Origin: Pseudobutyrivibrio sp. OR37
GTDB lineage: Bacteria; Bacillota; Clostridia; Lachnospirales; Lachnospiraceae
Reading direction: 5' to 3'
NCBI RefSeq assembly: GCF_900113655.1
Contig: NZ_FOQF01000034.1
Span: 1 to 33,088 of the forward strand
Length of the DNA: 33,088 nucleotides
The translations under genes were made by a program, and so were the position numbers. The notes beneath the pieces were generated by a model, which was not told where the DNA came from, made no database searches, and worked only from the letters and a program-made list of their open reading frames with translations. Below, piece after piece: positions 24,202 to 32,776 of this stretch (position 1 is the stretch's first letter; every line of letters starts with the position of its first letter).

Positions 24202-24777
24202 ATGGAAGGTAGTGATCTCGAAATTAAAAAACTGGTACTTAGCAAAAGACTTAGGGCACAATCTATTATTGGTATAGCAACCACAGTAGGAGTTGTTGTG
24301 GGGGCTATTCCTATACCATTTTCAGATGCGGTATTATTAAACAAAGCCGAGAATATTGAAGTAAATTCCATAGCTACGATATATGAAATTACAAAAGATG
24401 ACAAAAGCAGGGAATTTATTAATACAATTATTCAGGTAGGAACAGCCAGCTCTGTTATTAGTTCCGCAGCATCTGCGTTAAAAGCAATCCCTGGTGTGAA
24501 TTTAGGCACAGGCGTTATCAATGCTATTATTGCCGGCAGTATCGTGGCAGTTATTGGCGAAAGCGCAGTATTTGCTTTTGAACAGGTTTCAATGGGTAAA
24601 AAAACAATCGACGACCTGGAATGGTTGGAAAAAGTGATGAAATCAAAATTCGCAGCCAGGTTCACAAAAAGCGTTTACGCTTCATTCAGGCAGATTTCCA
24701 ATAATGCTAAAAAAGAGGAAATACTGCAGATTATCAAGGAAAACTTTTTCACCACTACAAGCGTAGCAGCCAGATAA
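24202..24777 (+). CDS. DUF697-like membrane-associated protein
   Basis: A 191-residue protein. Residues about 23-60 contain the pattern SIIGIATTVGVVVGAIPIPFSDAVLL that marks DUF697-like proteins, which are often fused or adjacent to small GTPases. A second hydrophobic, Gly/Ala-rich region (residues 80-125) follows, and the C-terminus is helical and charged. The start at 24202 is preferred over 24163 because AGGAGG lies 6 bases before it. It stands alone on the plus strand, and its last 23 bases overlap the end of the lipase gene on the other strand. No GTPase domain is present. Role unknown. Confidence 0.7.
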   Translation: MEGSDLEIKKLVLSKRLRAQSIIGIATTVGVVVGAIPIPFSDAVLLNKAENIEVNSIATIYEITKDDKSREFINTIIQVGTASSVISSAASALKAIPGVNLGTGVINAIIAGSIVAVIGESAVFAFEQVSMGKKTIDDLEWLEKVMKSKFAARFTKSVYASFRQISNNAKKEEILQIIKENFFTTTSVAAR

Positions 24778-26179
24778 TTACCCAAGCAACAGTAGCCATT
24801 ATTGCACCAAATACTAAAAATGACAGATATCGCCTTGATATCATCAGGTGGGAATTGATGATAATGGTGGCATCCTCCGCCTTTAAATCATCTCCGTTGT
24901 ATTTCAAAGGATTGATTTTGCGCATTTTCTTTGATACTGAAACCAGTAAATCAAACAATTCCATATGTTTTCTAAGAAATTGAATCAAATTGTCTGAGGT
25001 ATGTCTCATCTTTAAAATAGATATGACTACCTCAGGCTTTTTTCCTATTAATTCCATTAGTAAATCATAATTTGTCACGAAATTTATAGTCCCAAGCATA
25101 TTGGTGCTAAATCCATTTTGCTCAAGAACTTCCCTTACAGAATCCACCATTTTAGGTTTTTCAACTTTATAGCGCAGAGTATAAGCAATTAATTTTGCCG
25201 CACTATCAGCATTTGTTTTGTCGGCGAAAGAATCTACCAGCTTGTCGGTGTCTCCGCTGGAAGCATTTACGATAACACTGCCAAGCATGTTGGCAACACT
25301 TTCCTTGGTTGACATTTTAATAGAGCGGATAAAGCTGTTAAGCATCTTGTCTAACGCTGCCATTTTTTTATCCTGGCCAGGCGCTTCATGGATAGACATT
25401 TCCCCAATATCATCATAAAAAGCAATTGCATTAGGACAATGATTTTCAGCGAAACCCAGTCTTCCATAATTCGTGCCAAGATAAAACTGTTTCTGCCCTA
25501 CATCATTAAGCAGAATATTTACAAAATCACTTTCAGCACTAATATTTAGAATTTTATTTTGATTTTTGATTATGATTGTAGAATATTTACGAATGAATTC
25601 ATCGGAAAAGCCCTGCCCATCAAAAGAAAAACAGTTGTCCACTCTGTCATCCATGATAGTAATATATTTGGCTTTATTTCCGCCCTTAGAATGGCCCGTA
25701 ACGGTGATTGTGTCGTATCCCTCCAAATCAAGGGATTTAAACCAACTCAAGGCATTCTCCTGAAATGCTGTTGGCACCTGATAAAGGCCCGAGACATTAT
25801 CTATCCATTCAGCATCGCTTTGTGTACCCTTGAAGGCAACGATAGCTTCATTTGCTGATGGATCAAATAGTAGCGCACTGCGACCGCCACCTGCACCTTC
25901 ACTTTCATAATGCACCTGCATTATAACGATATTCTTTAGGTGCTCCAAAGGGCGGATGGCCCACATGAGCTGCTTATATTCTGCACCGGTAACACCAGTG
26001 CTATATTCTTTTTCGTTTTCAATTTTTTTGGCATAGTGAAGTACACCATCCACAAAATCCCCAATGGTTCTGGTTTCCTGGCTAATAGATAGAAAAGTTC
26101 CTCTTGGTCCACCCAGATTTTCACAATATAACAAGCAATTAATCAAAACGATTTCTTCGATAGATAGACAACTGTTCAT
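24755..26179 (-). CDS. Mbeg1-like (DUF2974) lipase-fold protein with C-terminal membrane anchor
   Basis: A 474-residue protein. Residues about 1-230 are an alpha/beta-hydrolase of the Mbeg1-like/DUF2974 type. AFKGTQSDAEWIDNV is the early strand, VTGHSKGGNKAKY carries the nucleophile Ser in GHSKGG, and SFDGQGFSDEF and later FAENHCPNAI supply the Asp and His regions. A long helical region follows (about 270-440), and the last 24 residues are one hydrophobic helix (FLVFGAIMATVAWVIIWLL). No signal peptide. The fold suggests a lipid- or ester-cleaving enzyme held at the membrane. AAGGAGG precedes the ATG. It is 17 bases downstream of an unknown 218-residue protein and convergent with DUF697. Confidence 0.8.
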   Translation of the reverse strand: MNSCLSIEEIVLINCLLYCENLGGPRGTFLSISQETRTIGDFVDGVLHYAKKIENEKEYSTGVTGAEYKQLMWAIRPLEHLKNIVIMQVHYESEGAGGGRSALLFDPSANEAIVAFKGTQSDAEWIDNVSGLYQVPTAFQENALSWFKSLDLEGYDTITVTGHSKGGNKAKYITIMDDRVDNCFSFDGQGFSDEFIRKYSTIIIKNQNKILNISAESDFVNILLNDVGQKQFYLGTNYGRLGFAENHCPNAIAFYDDIGEMSIHEAPGQDKKMAALDKMLNSFIRSIKMSTKESVANMLGSVIVNASSGDTDKLVDSFADKTNADSAAKLIAYTLRYKVEKPKMVDSVREVLEQNGFSTNMLGTINFVTNYDLLMELIGKKPEVVISILKMRHTSDNLIQFLRKHMELFDLLVSVSKKMRKINPLKYNGDDLKAEDATIIINSHLMISRRYLSFLVFGAIMATVAWVIIWLLRL

Positions 26180-26196
26180 AAAAACCCTCCTTGAGC

Positions 26197-26853
26197 TTAC
26201 AACAATATACTATCAGAAAAAACTCGGTCTCTTGCCACATCTCCATCTGCGTTAGATAGTATTACCAAATACACTTCACCGCTGACATTATTAGCCTGCA
26301 GGCAATTTTTTATTTTTTCTTTGATGGCGGAATAATCCTTTTCCTTTAGCATGGAATCATCAAGGAAAATCTTAAAATCATTTCCCGCATCTATCTCCCC
26401 TGTCAAAACCTTTTCAGGGGAGATTTTATCATCATATTCATCTCCCAGATATTCCCAGAAAGAAACATCAATCCTGATGATTGGAAGTTTTTCGGCTGCC
26501 AAGAATTGCTCTAAATAATTTTTTATAGGAGCTCCTATCAGTTGGCCGAAAAAGGCGTCTCTTATAGAAAAACTATCCCCATCCTCCTCGGACATGGCAA
26601 TGAATGCTGATTCCCTGTCAATTTCTGCGGATTTAAAATACCACTCGGAATAAGTTCTGGTAGTTCCGGATTTTGGCTCACATCCAGTTATTTCAAAAGA
26701 ATAATTGGGATATTTGGCTGTTAGATAGCTTTCCACCGCACGCATCTCTTTTAGAAGCGCCATATCGCTTTCACGGAGATTCCCACTATCGATTTCTTCA
26801 GTGTTAAACGAAATACCATTCAATACCTTTTTTTCGGACGCAGTTAATTCCAT
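26197..26853 (-). CDS. 218-residue protein of unknown function, partner of the lipase-like protein
   Basis: A soluble, acidic protein without recognised domains. Features: a helical N-terminus with LLKEMRAVESYLTAKYPNY, a beta-rich middle (SFEITGCEPKSGTTRTYSEW, ESAFIAMSEEDGDSF) and a C-terminal part ending EVYLVILSNADGDVARDRV. No signal peptide or membrane segment is visible. The gene is immediately upstream of the Mbeg1-like gene (17 bases) and very likely co-transcribed. It could be an inhibitor, adaptor or chaperone of the lipase, but this is only suggested by position. Start ATG at 26853 with GGAGGTAAATTATT upstream. Confidence 0.6.
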   Translation of the reverse strand: MELTASEKKVLNGISFNTEEIDSGNLRESDMALLKEMRAVESYLTAKYPNYSFEITGCEPKSGTTRTYSEWYFKSAEIDRESAFIAMSEEDGDSFSIRDAFFGQLIGAPIKNYLEQFLAAEKLPIIRIDVSFWEYLGDEYDDKISPEKVLTGEIDAGNDFKIFLDDSMLKEKDYSAIKEKIKNCLQANNVSGEVYLVILSNADGDVARDRVFSDSILL

Positions 26854-26925
26854 AATAATTTACCTCCATCCCTTCAAATTAGTTTCTACCCTTTCTAAGA
26901 AAGACAGGATCATTGCCTGCTGGCA

Positions 26926-27867
26926 TCACCATGAGCTGCATAAACTCCCAATAATGGCCCAGACTGGGAGATTTTTGGCGTATATAACATCAAACTGAGA
27001 TATTGGAACCGGGTTTGCAGTACCGATTTCTATAGTAACACTAGGAACTCCTTCAACAGCCCCAAAGTAATCTCCAAAGCTTCCTATTGCAGCTCCGCAA
27101 TATTCTCGTCTATATCCTATGATTGAATGAACTAAATCAGCCATCTGCCTGCAGCCCTGCGCCACCTCCGGCGTGTTGGTGGCAGCTCCATAATAAATTA
27201 TATTTCCCATAGAATGATAGTTAATTCCAGCACAAAACACATTCTCATTTAACAGCGCAGCCATAGCTGCAGTCTCTGGTTCAGAAAGAGGCTCTACACC
27301 TGGATAATAGGCCAATCCTGGATTTTTCGCCAATCTTGGACCAGAGCCAAAGCCAAGTGGGAAATTCCTATTTAAATCTACTCCATTTGCGTTTGCTTTT
27401 ATGGACTTTGTTCCGTTTTGGCAGATTGTAACGCCATCAGGATTTACCATAGGAATAATATAAAAGCAGGTATTTGTAAAGCGTTGTCTATAAGTGATTC
27501 CATCAGCGTTTGGCACATCATAATTCAACACGTACTCTTCTAACATCCTCATGACAAGCTGAGATGTCATATATTCTCTTGCATGAATGGATGCTGTAAT
27601 TAAAATCTTATTTTCTGCCTGCAAATTACCAAATTTGATGAGCCACAGGCTACGGCCCTGCATGGTGGTGGCTATAGCTTCGTAGCACATAATATCCTCA
27701 TGCCCTGAAGCCAGCAGCACTATATCTTCACATAAAGATTCATAAGAATAAATCTGCTGTGAAGCATCAACGATAGTAAAATCAGTTGCATAACAATTAA
27801 CAGCAGAGCAGAAAAAAATTAGAATACTAACTATTGAACTAACTACGAAATTGCAGAAATACCTCAT
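26926..27867 (-). CDS. secreted M14 zinc carboxypeptidase
   Basis: A 313-residue exported metallopeptidase of family M14. Residues 1-27 are a signal peptide (hydrophobic core, cut after CYA). Zinc ligands are H95 and E98 in HARE and H218 in NYHSMG; the catalytic Glu is E280 in VTIEIGTA; R167 in DLNRNF fits the substrate-carboxylate-binding Arg. The fold matches bacterial gamma-D-glutamyl-peptidase and zinc-carboxypeptidase relatives that trim cell-wall or food peptides outside the cell. It has no additional wall-binding domain. A GAGG lies very close to the ATG, so the translation start is somewhat uncertain. It is separated by 72 bases from the 218-residue gene and probably functions separately. 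Confidence 0.88.
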   Translation of the reverse strand: MRYFCNFVVSSIVSILIFFCSAVNCYATDFTIVDASQQIYSYESLCEDIVLLASGHEDIMCYEAIATTMQGRSLWLIKFGNLQAENKILITASIHAREYMTSQLVMRMLEEYVLNYDVPNADGITYRQRFTNTCFYIIPMVNPDGVTICQNGTKSIKANANGVDLNRNFPLGFGSGPRLAKNPGLAYYPGVEPLSEPETAAMAALLNENVFCAGINYHSMGNIIYYGAATNTPEVAQGCRQMADLVHSIIGYRREYCGAAIGSFGDYFGAVEGVPSVTIEIGTANPVPISQFDVIYAKNLPVWAIIGSLCSSW

Positions 27868-27959
27868 TCCTCAATTTTATATTGTAAATGTGATAGAAAA
27901 GCCAAAAAATTTGTAAGGCATTGTGAAAAGATGGAGGTTTATCGGTTATTATTTCAACA

Positions 27960-30467
27960 TCACAAAAGCGTTCCCACTAGCCTACGCCTATAGTAATCCA
28001 TAGTCCTGTACTCAATGACATCTTTCATCTGCTCAGCAAGAATTCTATTTCCTTGCAATACTTTCATTTCCGTACACAGCGCAATTGGTGCCTCATCAGT
28101 ACTTACAAAAAATCCCTTGCCTGATTTAAGCAAAAAGTTAACTGGCATGCTATGAATCTTCTTGATGTGATTAGAATCGGATATTGCCTGGTACTTCGCA
28201 TAAGTACTATCTGGATCTAAATCACGCCAATTCTTACCGGTGTTAAAGAACTTTTTCCAGCTAGCTAGCAACTGACTGTCATCTACCTGCATCAAAACAT
28301 CGCCATTGTTATAAAAGGCCATAAGAACTGGCATTTTATATACCTTAGTCATGTTTGTGTTTTCAATTAAAGAAATAAAGTCTTTTCCTAATCCATTGCA
28401 GAAAAACTTTTCTTCATCTCCAAGCTCGCCTAGTTCGCTCAAATAATCCAAGTAGCGTTTGAAGACATTAGCCTTTGAGTTCTTTATAGTAAGCTGGTAG
28501 ATTTCATCATCCATCTCTGTAAATAGCTCCAAACGGGATGGTCTATGTCCAATAAGCTCTTTTACTCTATAGAATTCCTCATTAATCAAATCATTAAGCT
28601 TCTTTTGCTTACGTTCCATCTCATTAAATAAATCAATGAGACGCATATCGAAATCTATCAAACAATCGTCTGGTATATCCTTCTTCGATGGGCGACCAGA
28701 ATTTTTATCGTAGGTTTCACTATGCTTGCCAGTTAAGAAAAACCTTACTTTTCCTGCCTTCTGATAGTTGCCTATAAAATCAAGAACATTTAAATATTCC
28801 TTGCCCTTAGATTTTCTTAAACCACGCCCTAACTGTTGTAAAAATACAATTGGTGATTCAGTTGGTCTCAAGAACATAACCATGTCTAAAGAAGTGATAT
28901 CCACACCCTCGTTAAACATATCAACTGCAAATATTACCTTGATTTCTCCAGCCTTTAGCTTTGCTATTGCTACATCTCTCGCCTCAGAATAATCACCATT
29001 CGCATCACTATAAACTGCAACTGCAGGTGTTCCTCGTTTGCAAAACTCTTTTGCCATTTCTTCTGCATGTGCCCTTGAACAGCAAAATCCCAATGCACGA
29101 TCGGATTCGTATTTACGATAATATTTATAAATCAAATCATGTCGGCGTACGTTACCAATATATGTTTCATTTAATTCTTTTTCATCATAACGTCCTCTTA
29201 CAACATGTAGCTTTGAGTAATCTGTATCATCATAAATTCCATAATAATGGAATGGAACCAACATTCCTTTGTTTATAGCCTCGTAGAGCGAAATCTCATA
29301 AGGAACATTATAATCACAAAGCTCGTAGATGCTTCTACCATCCATTCGTTCTGGAGTAGCAGTCAACCCAAGCATGAATTTAGGCTTAAAGTAATCTACT
29401 ATCCTCTTATACTGATCGTTTACCGCATGATGAAATTCGTCTACAACAATGTAGTCGAAATAATCAGCAGAGAAATACTCAGGATTTAGATATCTATCAT
29501 TTCCTAGGGTAGCTACAGACGCAAAAACCACTGATTTATCAATGCATTTCTCCTCTCCATTAAAGAACCCATAATCATCTGAATTTCTTACATTTCGAAA
29601 TGATGCTGCTGCCTGTTTTAGAATCTCTTCTCTATGTGCAACGAACAACACTCGCTTATAATCCTTTGAATCAAATGCTGCTAAATAAGTCTTTCCAACT
29701 CCAGTCGCAGCTTGAACCAGGGCCTTAGTTGCACCTTCCGCCCTAGAATTTTCTAAGGCACAAAGTGCTTCAATCTGTGCTCCTCGTGGCTCAAAGAGCA
29801 TCCTAACTTTTGTATCGTTATCTGCCTCGGCTTCATCGTATCTATCTAAGTCTTTAGCAGCTGCAGGTCTGTGCCAATTCTTTGAGTATTCTCTAAGAAC
29901 ATCTTCAGTAACTTCAAGTGAATGATTCTGATATAAATCTTCAAATGTATCACTGAATTTCTTAAAATTTTTCTCATCTGAAAATGTAGTGAATCTATAG
30001 TTCCATTCAATGCCAGATGTCAATGCACTTCTTGAAATATTGGATGAGCCTATGAATATTTCACCATGAGAAGCATAATGAAATATATATGCTTTAGGAT
30101 GAAATGATCTGCGTGTGTCATTATAGAATCTTAATTCTACTCTATCTCCCAACTCGCGCTTAATCATGTAAAGAGCTGATGGCTGGGTAATTCCAAGATA
30201 ATTACCCGTAAGAATTCGTATTTTCGTACCGGCATTAATCGACTTTTCTAATTGTTTTAGAAGCATTTTTACACCGGACTCCATCAAAAATGACACGATT
30301 ATATCAACCTGCTTTGCATTGCCAAAACTAGCTAAAAGCTTAGCATATAATTGCACAGCCTTGTTATCATCGCCAGTCATTGCTAGAGGTTGCATCTTTA
30401 AGTCTATTGTTTCAATTAGATTCGCTGCTTTGTTTTCACCTATTTCTTCAAAATTAGGTTCAACCAT
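27960..30467 (-). CDS. phospholipase D-like nuclease/SF2 helicase fusion
   Basis: An 835-residue protein. Residues about 40-190 form a PLD-like domain with one HKD-like motif (H123-P-K125 in SFHPKAYIFH, then GSSNISRSA). Residues about 215-600 form an SF2 helicase: ATGVGKT (254-260, motif I), DEFHHA (343-348, motif II, DExH), GLTATPERMD (motif III) and QQLGRGLRKSKGKE (motif VI). The rest (600-835) is unassigned, probably helical and similar to DUF3427-type tails. Such PLD-helicase proteins are restriction- or defence-associated. GAGGAG precedes the ATG at 30467. The start overlaps the end of the methyltransferase gene by 28 bases. Substrate DNA or RNA is unknown. Confidence 0.85.
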   Translation of the reverse strand: MVEPNFEEIGENKAANLIETIDLKMQPLAMTGDDNKAVQLYAKLLASFGNAKQVDIIVSFLMESGVKMLLKQLEKSINAGTKIRILTGNYLGITQPSALYMIKRELGDRVELRFYNDTRRSFHPKAYIFHYASHGEIFIGSSNISRSALTSGIEWNYRFTTFSDEKNFKKFSDTFEDLYQNHSLEVTEDVLREYSKNWHRPAAAKDLDRYDEAEADNDTKVRMLFEPRGAQIEALCALENSRAEGATKALVQAATGVGKTYLAAFDSKDYKRVLFVAHREEILKQAAASFRNVRNSDDYGFFNGEEKCIDKSVVFASVATLGNDRYLNPEYFSADYFDYIVVDEFHHAVNDQYKRIVDYFKPKFMLGLTATPERMDGRSIYELCDYNVPYEISLYEAINKGMLVPFHYYGIYDDTDYSKLHVVRGRYDEKELNETYIGNVRRHDLIYKYYRKYESDRALGFCCSRAHAEEMAKEFCKRGTPAVAVYSDANGDYSEARDVAIAKLKAGEIKVIFAVDMFNEGVDITSLDMVMFLRPTESPIVFLQQLGRGLRKSKGKEYLNVLDFIGNYQKAGKVRFFLTGKHSETYDKNSGRPSKKDIPDDCLIDFDMRLIDLFNEMERKQKKLNDLINEEFYRVKELIGHRPSRLELFTEMDDEIYQLTIKNSKANVFKRYLDYLSELGELGDEEKFFCNGLGKDFISLIENTNMTKVYKMPVLMAFYNNGDVLMQVDDSQLLASWKKFFNTGKNWRDLDPDSTYAKYQAISDSNHIKKIHSMPVNFLLKSGKGFFVSTDEAPIALCTEMKVLQGNRILAEQMKDVIEYRTMDYYRRRLVGTLL

Positions 30468-31030
30468 TTTTCTTCTCCTCGCCCTGGTCTTACATCACTA
30501 GTAATCCAAGTTTCTTCTATTTTTATCTCTTTAAAATCGGATATATATTCCACAAAAGATTCTTCAGTAAAATCTGTAAAGTATCTGCCATTTCTTTCGC
30601 CTTCATAATTGCCATATTTAAAAGATGTATAAATAACCCCACCAGTTTTTAATGCAACAACCATTTTACTTAGAACAGTTCTTAATTCGACTTTTGGAAC
30701 ATGTAAAATTGAAGAGCAGGCCCAAATGCCGTCGTATTTTTCCACCTCAATAAGTTCTTGAAAAAGCATATTCTTGACATCAATTCCTGTAAACGCTGAC
30801 GCAGTTTTACATAATTCTGCAGAACCGTCTATTGCTTCAACTTTATATCCCAATTCTAAAAATGACTTAGTATCTCTACCTGATCCACAGCCAAAATCTA
30901 GGATACTATCTCCTTTTTCCAAATATCCAAGAAATCGCTCACGTTGAGGAGATACATCTGCATTAACAGTATTCTCACAAAATTCCTTAGCCTTTTTGTC
31001 ATAATATGATAACGTATTTACGATACCCAT
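30440..31030 (-). CDS. class I SAM-dependent methyltransferase overlapping the helicase
   Basis: A 196-residue Rossmann methyltransferase: motif I SILDFGCGSGRDTKSF, motif II VEAIDGSAELC, then DGIWACSSILHVPK and ALKTGGVIYTSFK. This order and HVP motif fit the TehB/UbiE-like small-molecule or protein group rather than DNA methylases (no NPPY/DPPY). The ATG at 31030 is preferred over the GTG at 31042 because AGAGGTG lies about 8 bases before it, while the GTG is part of that ribosome site. It overlaps the helicase gene by 28 bases, so the two are co-expressed. Odd: a non-DNA methyltransferase with a PLD-helicase. Confidence 0.85.
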   Translation of the reverse strand: MGIVNTLSYYDKKAKEFCENTVNADVSPQRERFLGYLEKGDSILDFGCGSGRDTKSFLELGYKVEAIDGSAELCKTASAFTGIDVKNMLFQELIEVEKYDGIWACSSILHVPKVELRTVLSKMVVALKTGGVIYTSFKYGNYEGERNGRYFTDFTEESFVEYISDFKEIKIEETWITSDVRPGRGEEKWLNLILKK

Positions 31031-31173
31031 ATACAAATTCACCTCTATTCATGATTGTAAAAATCGCCCAAAACATAGTAATTACGCTAAATAAAAGTAT
31101 ACCACATCAATCTATAAAAGTCCGATAAACTCTCAGGTCTCAGATATTATATATAGCTAAAACCAAGGTTAAA

Positions 31174-31209
31174 CTAAACAAAAGCACCAACCAATAATGA
31201 TTGGTGCTT
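31174..31209 (-). terminator. terminator-like hairpin
   Basis: AAGCACCAA and its complement TTGGTGCTT (31182-31190 and 31201-31209) form a 9-bp stem with a 10-base loop and a T-rich tail on the minus strand. It lies about 175 bases beyond the zinc-ribbon gene end and may end that operon before the methyltransferase gene. Confidence 0.6.
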
Positions 31210-31233
31210 CGCAAAAATAATATTTCAAGTAAA

Positions 31234-31377
31234 TTCATCCTTTTTGTCTCAATAATCCGCATATTAGCTAATACCCCTGAAGCTATAGGAAAAAAAGGTG
31301 AACAAAAAATAGAAAATGATTTAAACAACATTAATTTCTGGGGCTATGAAGGATATTGTTTAAAGAACGTATATGTA
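31234..31377 (+). pseudogene. NERD-domain (nuclease-related) gene remnant
   Basis: Plus-strand codons read FILFVSIIRILANTPEAIGK, then KGEQKIENDLNNINFWGY and EGYCLKNVYV. A hydrophobic N-terminal helix followed by TPxxxGKxGE and a LxNVYV strand is the start of membrane-anchored NERD (nuclease-related domain) proteins. The catalytic part is missing: the sequence meets the end of the zinc-ribbon gene on the other strand. No promoter or ribosome site. The 31043-31385 gap otherwise holds only the hairpin above. Confidence 0.45.
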
Positions 31378-31385
31378 TTCTCTGT

Positions 31386-31655
31386 TTACATCCAGTTATA
31401 ATCCCCGCCTGTTACAGCAAGTGAAAGCAGCGCATCCATTCGCTCCACCTCCTCTTCACCCTGTACAACAGAAATTAGATTTGCAGTCTCAGTAGCCACC
31501 GGCATCTCCTCGTCTGGACCAATCTCCATGTTTGGCTGCTCGCCGCAGTATGGACACACCAAACTTGGTCCTACCTGTACTGATAAAAATCTGTTTGCAC
31601 ACTCCTTACATTCATAAAAACCTGCTAGAGTGGTTCCGTCTGGTACGTAATACAT
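31386..31655 (-). CDS. 89-residue zinc-ribbon protein
   Basis: A small protein that begins MYYVPDGTTLAGFYECKEC. Two CxxC knuckles (YECKEC and LVCPYCGEQ) about 20 residues apart make a zinc ribbon, followed by an acidic helical tail with EEMPVATETANLISVV and GEEEVERMDALLSLAV. The ATG at 31655 is chosen because AAAGGA lies 6-7 bases upstream; the longer frame to 31685 would need a TTG. The function is unknown; such ribbons may bind RNA, DNA or protein. It is 40 bases downstream of a second zinc-binding protein and apparently in the same operon as the macro-domain gene. Confidence 0.7.
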   Translation of the reverse strand: MYYVPDGTTLAGFYECKECANRFLSVQVGPSLVCPYCGEQPNMEIGPDEEMPVATETANLISVVQGEEEVERMDALLSLAVTGGDYNWM

Positions 31656-31695
31656 GTTTATTTCCTTTCTTACTTTCAATTCCAATTTTTACTAT

Positions 31696-31992
31696 CTACA
31701 ACTCTTCTTCTATCTCCTTGATGGCGCACTTACCACAAAGTTGGCCTACAAATTCTTCCATATAGAAGAACTCTCCATCATAATATTCATCAAAGTCCTT
31801 TATTGCGCCAGCCAAAGTGAATGCTTTGTTACAAGCCTTACATTTTCTTATTAGCGACATGGCCACTTCATCATCTTCAACCTCGTAGTCATCATGATCC
31901 ATATCGCCCTCTTCATAGCCCTCTAATATATGGTTTGCTAAATATTCCTCAGATGGCTTAAGCACACCATCTATCTCTGAAAAAAATCCCAT
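31696..31992 (-). CDS. 98-residue acidic zinc-binding protein
   Basis: A very acidic N-terminal half (residues 1-45, EGYEEGDMDHDDYEVEDDE) is followed by RKCKACNKAFTLAGAIKDF and a C-terminal QLCGKCAIKEI. The two CxxC pairs, about 36 residues apart, can bind one zinc. No family was recognised. It shares the two-CxxC design and acidic nature with the next protein, so both could be adaptors in one complex. It sits 31 bases after the DUF3006-like gene. Confidence 0.65.
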   Translation of the reverse strand: MGFFSEIDGVLKPSEEYLANHILEGYEEGDMDHDDYEVEDDEVAMSLIRKCKACNKAFTLAGAIKDFDEYYDGEFFYMEEFVGQLCGKCAIKEIEEEL

Positions 31993-32023
31993 TATTTTTT
32001 AACTCCTATCACTTCTTTTGAAT

Positions 32024-32194
32024 CTAAATTAAAAAGTACTGCATTAACTCATATTTAAGTTTGCTCCCCTCGTCTATATCCTCTGGAAGCAACGCCCTTG
32101 CAACAAGCTTGAGCTCATCAGACGCTATATCAGTTCTTCTTAAATTGGCATAATCGCCATCAATACTTTCAACCACATAATACCATGTCTCCAT
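32024..32194 (-). CDS. 56-residue DUF3006-like protein
   Basis: A short protein: METWYYVVESIDGDYANLRR, then TDIASDELKLVARALLPEDI and a final DEGSKLKYELMQYFLI. The pattern of a strand YVVxSIDGDYA, then LLPEDIDEGSKL, is that of small DUF3006-like proteins (VVDRIEGDxAVL...LPEGxKEGDVL). These are thought to form small beta barrels of unknown role. It is too short for usual ORF cut-offs. GGAGAG precedes the ATG. It lies 12 bases after the macro-domain gene and 31 before the acidic zinc protein, in line with one operon. Confidence 0.65.
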   Translation of the reverse strand: METWYYVVESIDGDYANLRRTDIASDELKLVARALLPEDIDEGSKLKYELMQYFLI

Positions 32195-32206
32195 AGTTCT
32201 CTCCTT

Positions 32207-32731
32207 TTAATTCATCATTTTTTTTGCTTCCGACATCTCATTTGCACCATAGGCACACAGCATTACTTCTATTTCATAGTCTGGATAATCCGCCACGAAT
32301 TTTGCATAAGCTCTACAGCATTGTTTCGCGGAATTACCAGCTGGATTATCTAAATTTCCACCGAATATCCCGGCACTAATAAGAGGAAAAGATATGCTAT
32401 GATATCCGTTATCCTTCATCACCACCAATGAATTATAATATGCATAGAACAATTCTTCGAAGGCATTTGGTGTAATGGAAAAATTGGGACCAACGGCATG
32501 AACAATTGCTTTTGCATTGGTCAATTTAAATGATGGTGTTATGACTGCATCTCCATCCTTCAAAGGTGTATTGTACTGACTACATGCATCAGATAGTTCC
32601 TTGACACCGGCTTTATTAAAAATCACACCACATATACCGCCACCAGCCCAAAGTCCTGAATTGGCAGCATTTACAATAACATCAACTTTTTGATCAGCGC
32701 AAGAACCATGTATTAATTCTATTTTGCTCAT
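32207..32731 (-). CDS. macro-domain protein (ADP-ribose binding/hydrolysis)
   Basis: A 174-residue single macro domain. The ADP-ribose-binding loops are present: VDVIVNAANSGLWAGGGICGVI (residues 16-37) with the NAAN and GGG elements, and PLISAGIFGG for the diphosphate loop. Bacterial relatives such as YmdB hydrolyse O-acetyl-ADP-ribose or remove ADP-ribose from proteins; whether this one is active is not visible. Its start follows AAGGGG by about 9 bases. It is the first of a four-gene group that includes two zinc-ribbon proteins, and a perfect 14-bp palindrome overlaps its likely promoter. Confidence 0.9.
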   Translation of the reverse strand: MSKIELIHGSCADQKVDVIVNAANSGLWAGGGICGVIFNKAGVKELSDACSQYNTPLKDGDAVITPSFKLTNAKAIVHAVGPNFSITPNAFEELFYAYYNSLVVMKDNGYHSISFPLISAGIFGGNLDNPAGNSAKQCCRAYAKFVADYPDYEIEVMLCAYGANEMSEAKKMMN

Positions 32732-32776
32732 AATATATCCCCTTCACTATGAATTAGCGACAAAAACTAAATATAT

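Noticed and set aside
25559-25858. Plus-strand frames within the Mbeg1-like gene
   Set aside because: Antisense shadows of the lipase domain, with no ribosome sites.
31140-31331. Minus-strand 63-codon frame in the gap before the methyltransferase
   Set aside because: It lies opposite the NERD remnant and spans a terminator hairpin; no ribosome site was seen.
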